Shown piece by piece: positions 63,404-64,000 of a DNA stretch of 64,000 nucleotides. A program made the position numbers and the translations under genes. The notes under the pieces are model-generated. The model was given only the letters and a program-made list of their open reading frames with translations, was not told the origin of the DNA and ran no database searches. Position 1 is the stretch's first letter, and every line of letters begins with the position of its first letter. The DNA is from Bacillota bacterium (lineage in GTDB: Bacteria; Bacillota; Clostridia; Lachnospirales; Lachnospiraceae). Location of the stretch: NCBI GenBank assembly GCA_023392615.1, contig JAEVYT010000012.1:44188-108187 (forward strand). Reading direction: 5' to 3'.

Positions 63404-63703
63404 TTAAGGAACTACACTTTTTCTGTTTCTTCTGTTTTTATAAGCAATTAATGCGATTTTTATAGATGAGAATGTCCCCACTGCAGCATTCCCATAAAAA
63501 AAACCCATAAAAATCCCTGCAGGGAGATTGCCTCTATGCGAGAAAAATATCGATATAATAAGCCCAATAATACTTGCTATTGATGGAATAAAAGAGCGAG
63601 GTATTGGTATAAGCGTCTTAATCACTTGGGTTATAATTAAAACAAGCGGAACAGCAATAACTGCATCCCAAAAATTGGTATGAATCGTAGGAAAGCTCTC
63701 CAT
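63404..63703 (-). CDS. Small membrane protein, holin-like
   Basis: A 99-residue protein with three hydrophobic segments (about residues 12-32, 36-53 and 58-82) and a basic tail KNRRNRKSVVP. Size, topology and charged C-terminus resemble small phage holins, but no lysin or phage gene is nearby, so the resemblance may be superficial. ATG 63703 follows AAGGAGGT; the open frame upstream to 63760 has no such site. Function unknown. Confidence 0.65.
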   Translation of the reverse strand: MESFPTIHTNFWDAVIAVPLVLIITQVIKTLIPIPRSFIPSIASIIGLIISIFFSHRGNLPAGIFMGFFYGNAAVGTFSSIKIALIAYKNRRNRKSVVP

Positions 63704-63760
63704 GTTTACCTCCTTATCTCTAAGGATATATTTTCTGTAAAATATGGAGAGCTTATTCAT

Positions 63761-64000
63761 ATTTATATAACAAAACTATTAGTGAATTACAACATTACAT
63801 CGAAGAAAAGTGTTGCGATGGAATATGTTTTCTCTCACAAATAAAAATCACAGACTAAACAAAATTGACGTCATAATACAATACGAAGTAAATAATGACT
63901 AGAACGTCAAAAGCCCTTATTATCATAAAAACGTCAATTCTATTAAACTGTAATCCATTTGTGTGAGGAAACATAATTTCATAAGCAACTGTATGAAGTC
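63761..64000. other. Terminal intergenic stretch with repeated AACGTCAA boxes
   Basis: No coding frame was recognised. TTGACGT near 63869 and two AACGTCAA copies near 63902 and 63929 occur within 70 bases, the first inverted relative to the others. They could be sites of a regulator for a gene outside the window. Confidence 0.35.

Noticed and set aside
63404..63703. Prophage end marked by a holin
   Set aside because: No lysin, integrase, structural phage gene or attachment repeat lies nearby in the window; the likeness is limited to size and topology.

Overview
The window is a low-GC, gene-dense stretch of a Gram-positive anaerobe's chromosome. It has AGGAGG-type ribosome sites, a tRNA-Trp T-box, spore-type SPOCS-like proteins, an iron-dependent alcohol dehydrogenase and NadA/NadB-based NAD synthesis. 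The whole pattern fits a Clostridia member of the Lachnospiraceae, close in style to Lachnoclostridium (Clostridium) phytofermentans. That placement is an inference from gene content; no search was run.

Region by region. 1-2.7 kb: start of a trpE-trpG-trpD operon (minus strand) behind a complete tryptophan T-box leader. 2.8-8.8 kb: purE, a DUF2294/MpsC-like gene, a DUF4914 protein with a P-loop, rhodanese, flavin-type oxidase, tocopherol-cyclase-like and DUF2892 genes. 8.9-13.4 kb: an O-antigen-ligase-like membrane protein and the vitamin B6 locus pdxST with divergent regulator pdxR. 13.4-13.7 kb: two decayed remnants (WYL-type regulator and tyrosine recombinase). 13.8-18.1 kb: lipoprotein esterase, a VanRS-like two-component pair with about 12 tandem 17-18 bp repeats upstream, and a YgjP-type metallopeptidase. 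18.8-25.4 kb: HAD phosphatase, UV endonuclease UvsE, and a five-gene MoxR AAA+/VWA/unknown cluster that runs into uvsE. 25.6-27.4 kb: amtB-glnK behind a terminator-like leader hairpin. 28-32 kb: small housekeeping genes and a broken YdeI-like gene. 32.3-35.4 kb: nadABC. 35.5-36.7 kb: a NiCo (czcD) riboswitch controlling a CDF metal exporter. 36.8-45.2 kb: DUF1801, SPOCS-like, chemotaxis receptor, alcohol dehydrogenase, an internally duplicated unknown protein, an MprF-like protein and a DUF47-Pit phosphate transporter. 45.6-49.8 kb: IlvD/Edd dehydratase plus GH94 phosphorylase, probably a cellobionate-to-gluconate-to-KDG route. 50.7-53.5 kb: HxlR regulator and nitroreductase, once divergent neighbours and now split by a complete insertion sequence with an 11-bp target duplication. 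53.6-64 kb: GIY-YIG protein, an XRE regulator fused to a full desulfoferrodoxin, VOC protein, lactate-dehydrogenase-family enzyme, AraC regulator, Ycf48-like lipoprotein, a P-type cation ATPase behind a yybP-ykoY-type manganese riboswitch, an SRPBCC protein and a small membrane protein.

The best candidates for under-described biology are the MoxR-VWA-unknown cluster linked to uvsE, the HTH-desulfoferrodoxin fusion, the cellobionate-type GH94/dehydratase pair in an apparent anaerobe, the 5'-terminal hairpin of the amtB transcript, and the tandem repeats beside the two-component system. RNA control is prominent (T-box, NiCo and Mn-type riboswitches, amtB leader). Many intergenic gaps hold long stem-loops, several sharing a GGCTGTT arm. 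No tRNA, rRNA or CRISPR array was seen.
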